Shown here piece after piece: positions 48,151 to 48,244 of a stretch of 48,244 bases of DNA. The notes beneath the pieces are model-generated. The model was not told where the DNA came from, made no database searches, and saw nothing but the letters and a program-made list of their open reading frames with translations. The number at the start of each line of letters is the position of its first letter. Position 1 is the stretch's first letter. Source of the DNA: an uncultured Bacteroidales bacterium (lineage in GTDB: Bacteria > Bacteroidota > Bacteroidia > Bacteroidales > Bacteroidaceae); the NCBI GenBank assembly GCA_902802265.1, contig CADCLN010000021.1, positions 1-48,244 of the forward strand. Reading direction: 5' to 3'. The translations under genes were made by a program, and so were the position numbers.

Positions 48151-48244
48151 CCACATTGCAAATGTGTAACATCCACACCTCTTAATAATTCATAAAATCT
48201 GCTTGTCCACAAGGGGATTCGTTCCGTTTTTCGCCTCTTCCCGT

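Overview
The window is a stretch of a Bacteroidales chromosome, most likely a Prevotella/Segatella-type organism. Four things point there: promoters of the Bacteroidetes form (TTTG, 19-20 nt, TAnnTTTG) sit in front of several genes; a fused MurF-alanine racemase and a KorA/KorB 2-oxoacid:ferredoxin oxidoreductase are present; a type IX secretion (T9SS) component, PorZ, is encoded; and C10 and C25 peptidase families, GSCFA, DUF4250 and DUF4294 proteins occur together. I saw no rRNA, tRNA or CRISPR array.

Layout. 1-1054: the end of an unidentified gene with its terminator, then a CobB-like sirtuin. 1264-5427 (+): a three-gene overlapping operon with a secreted C10-type cysteine peptidase, a polyprenyl-phosphate-type glycosyltransferase and a multi-pass membrane protein. 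5601-13735 (-): a tightly packed operon, porZ, double CotH kinase, family 2 glycosyltransferase, MBOAT acyltransferase and AlgJ-like SGNH protein, which puts a T9SS/A-LPS factor beside surface-glycan modification genes. 13867-21485 (-): argS, then a cluster of alpha-galactosidase, birA, queA and a double rhamnogalacturonan acetylesterase. 21584-23502 (+): rnhB, a WYL regulator and a small membrane protein. 23779-29385 (-): a lipoprotein, a 61-residue peptide gene behind a large AT-rich secreted protein, an SGNH esterase and an FKBP isomerase. 29531-32939 (-): korA and korB, split by a GxxExxY nuclease-like gene that lies inside inverted repeats. 33073-34285 (-): a TrmH-type methyltransferase and a DUF4294 protein. 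34463-41221: an accessory region with a 1059-residue LamG-like protein, a structured RNA candidate, two paralogous secreted proteins with dockerin-like tails, C25-peptidase remnants and a 99-bp MITE. 41803-47946 (-): a five-gene operon, serB, MATE transporter, DUF4250, GSCFA and murF-alr.

The most unusual content is between the genes. (1) A family of inverted-repeat elements built from degenerate 9-bp units (ends close to ACCACAGATTACACAGATTT) occurs as gene-less copies at four places. One copy has landed inside the MBOAT gene, and a related, larger pair of ends encloses the GxxExxY gene. This looks like a candidate mobile element with gene-carrying and gene-less forms. (2) Three intergenic regions hold arrays of degenerate units with an exact 22-bp period, about two helical turns, and four others hold arrays with an 11-bp period. 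(3) A 9-bp tandem repeat has expanded inside birA. These interpretations are inferences from the sequence and were not tested by any search.
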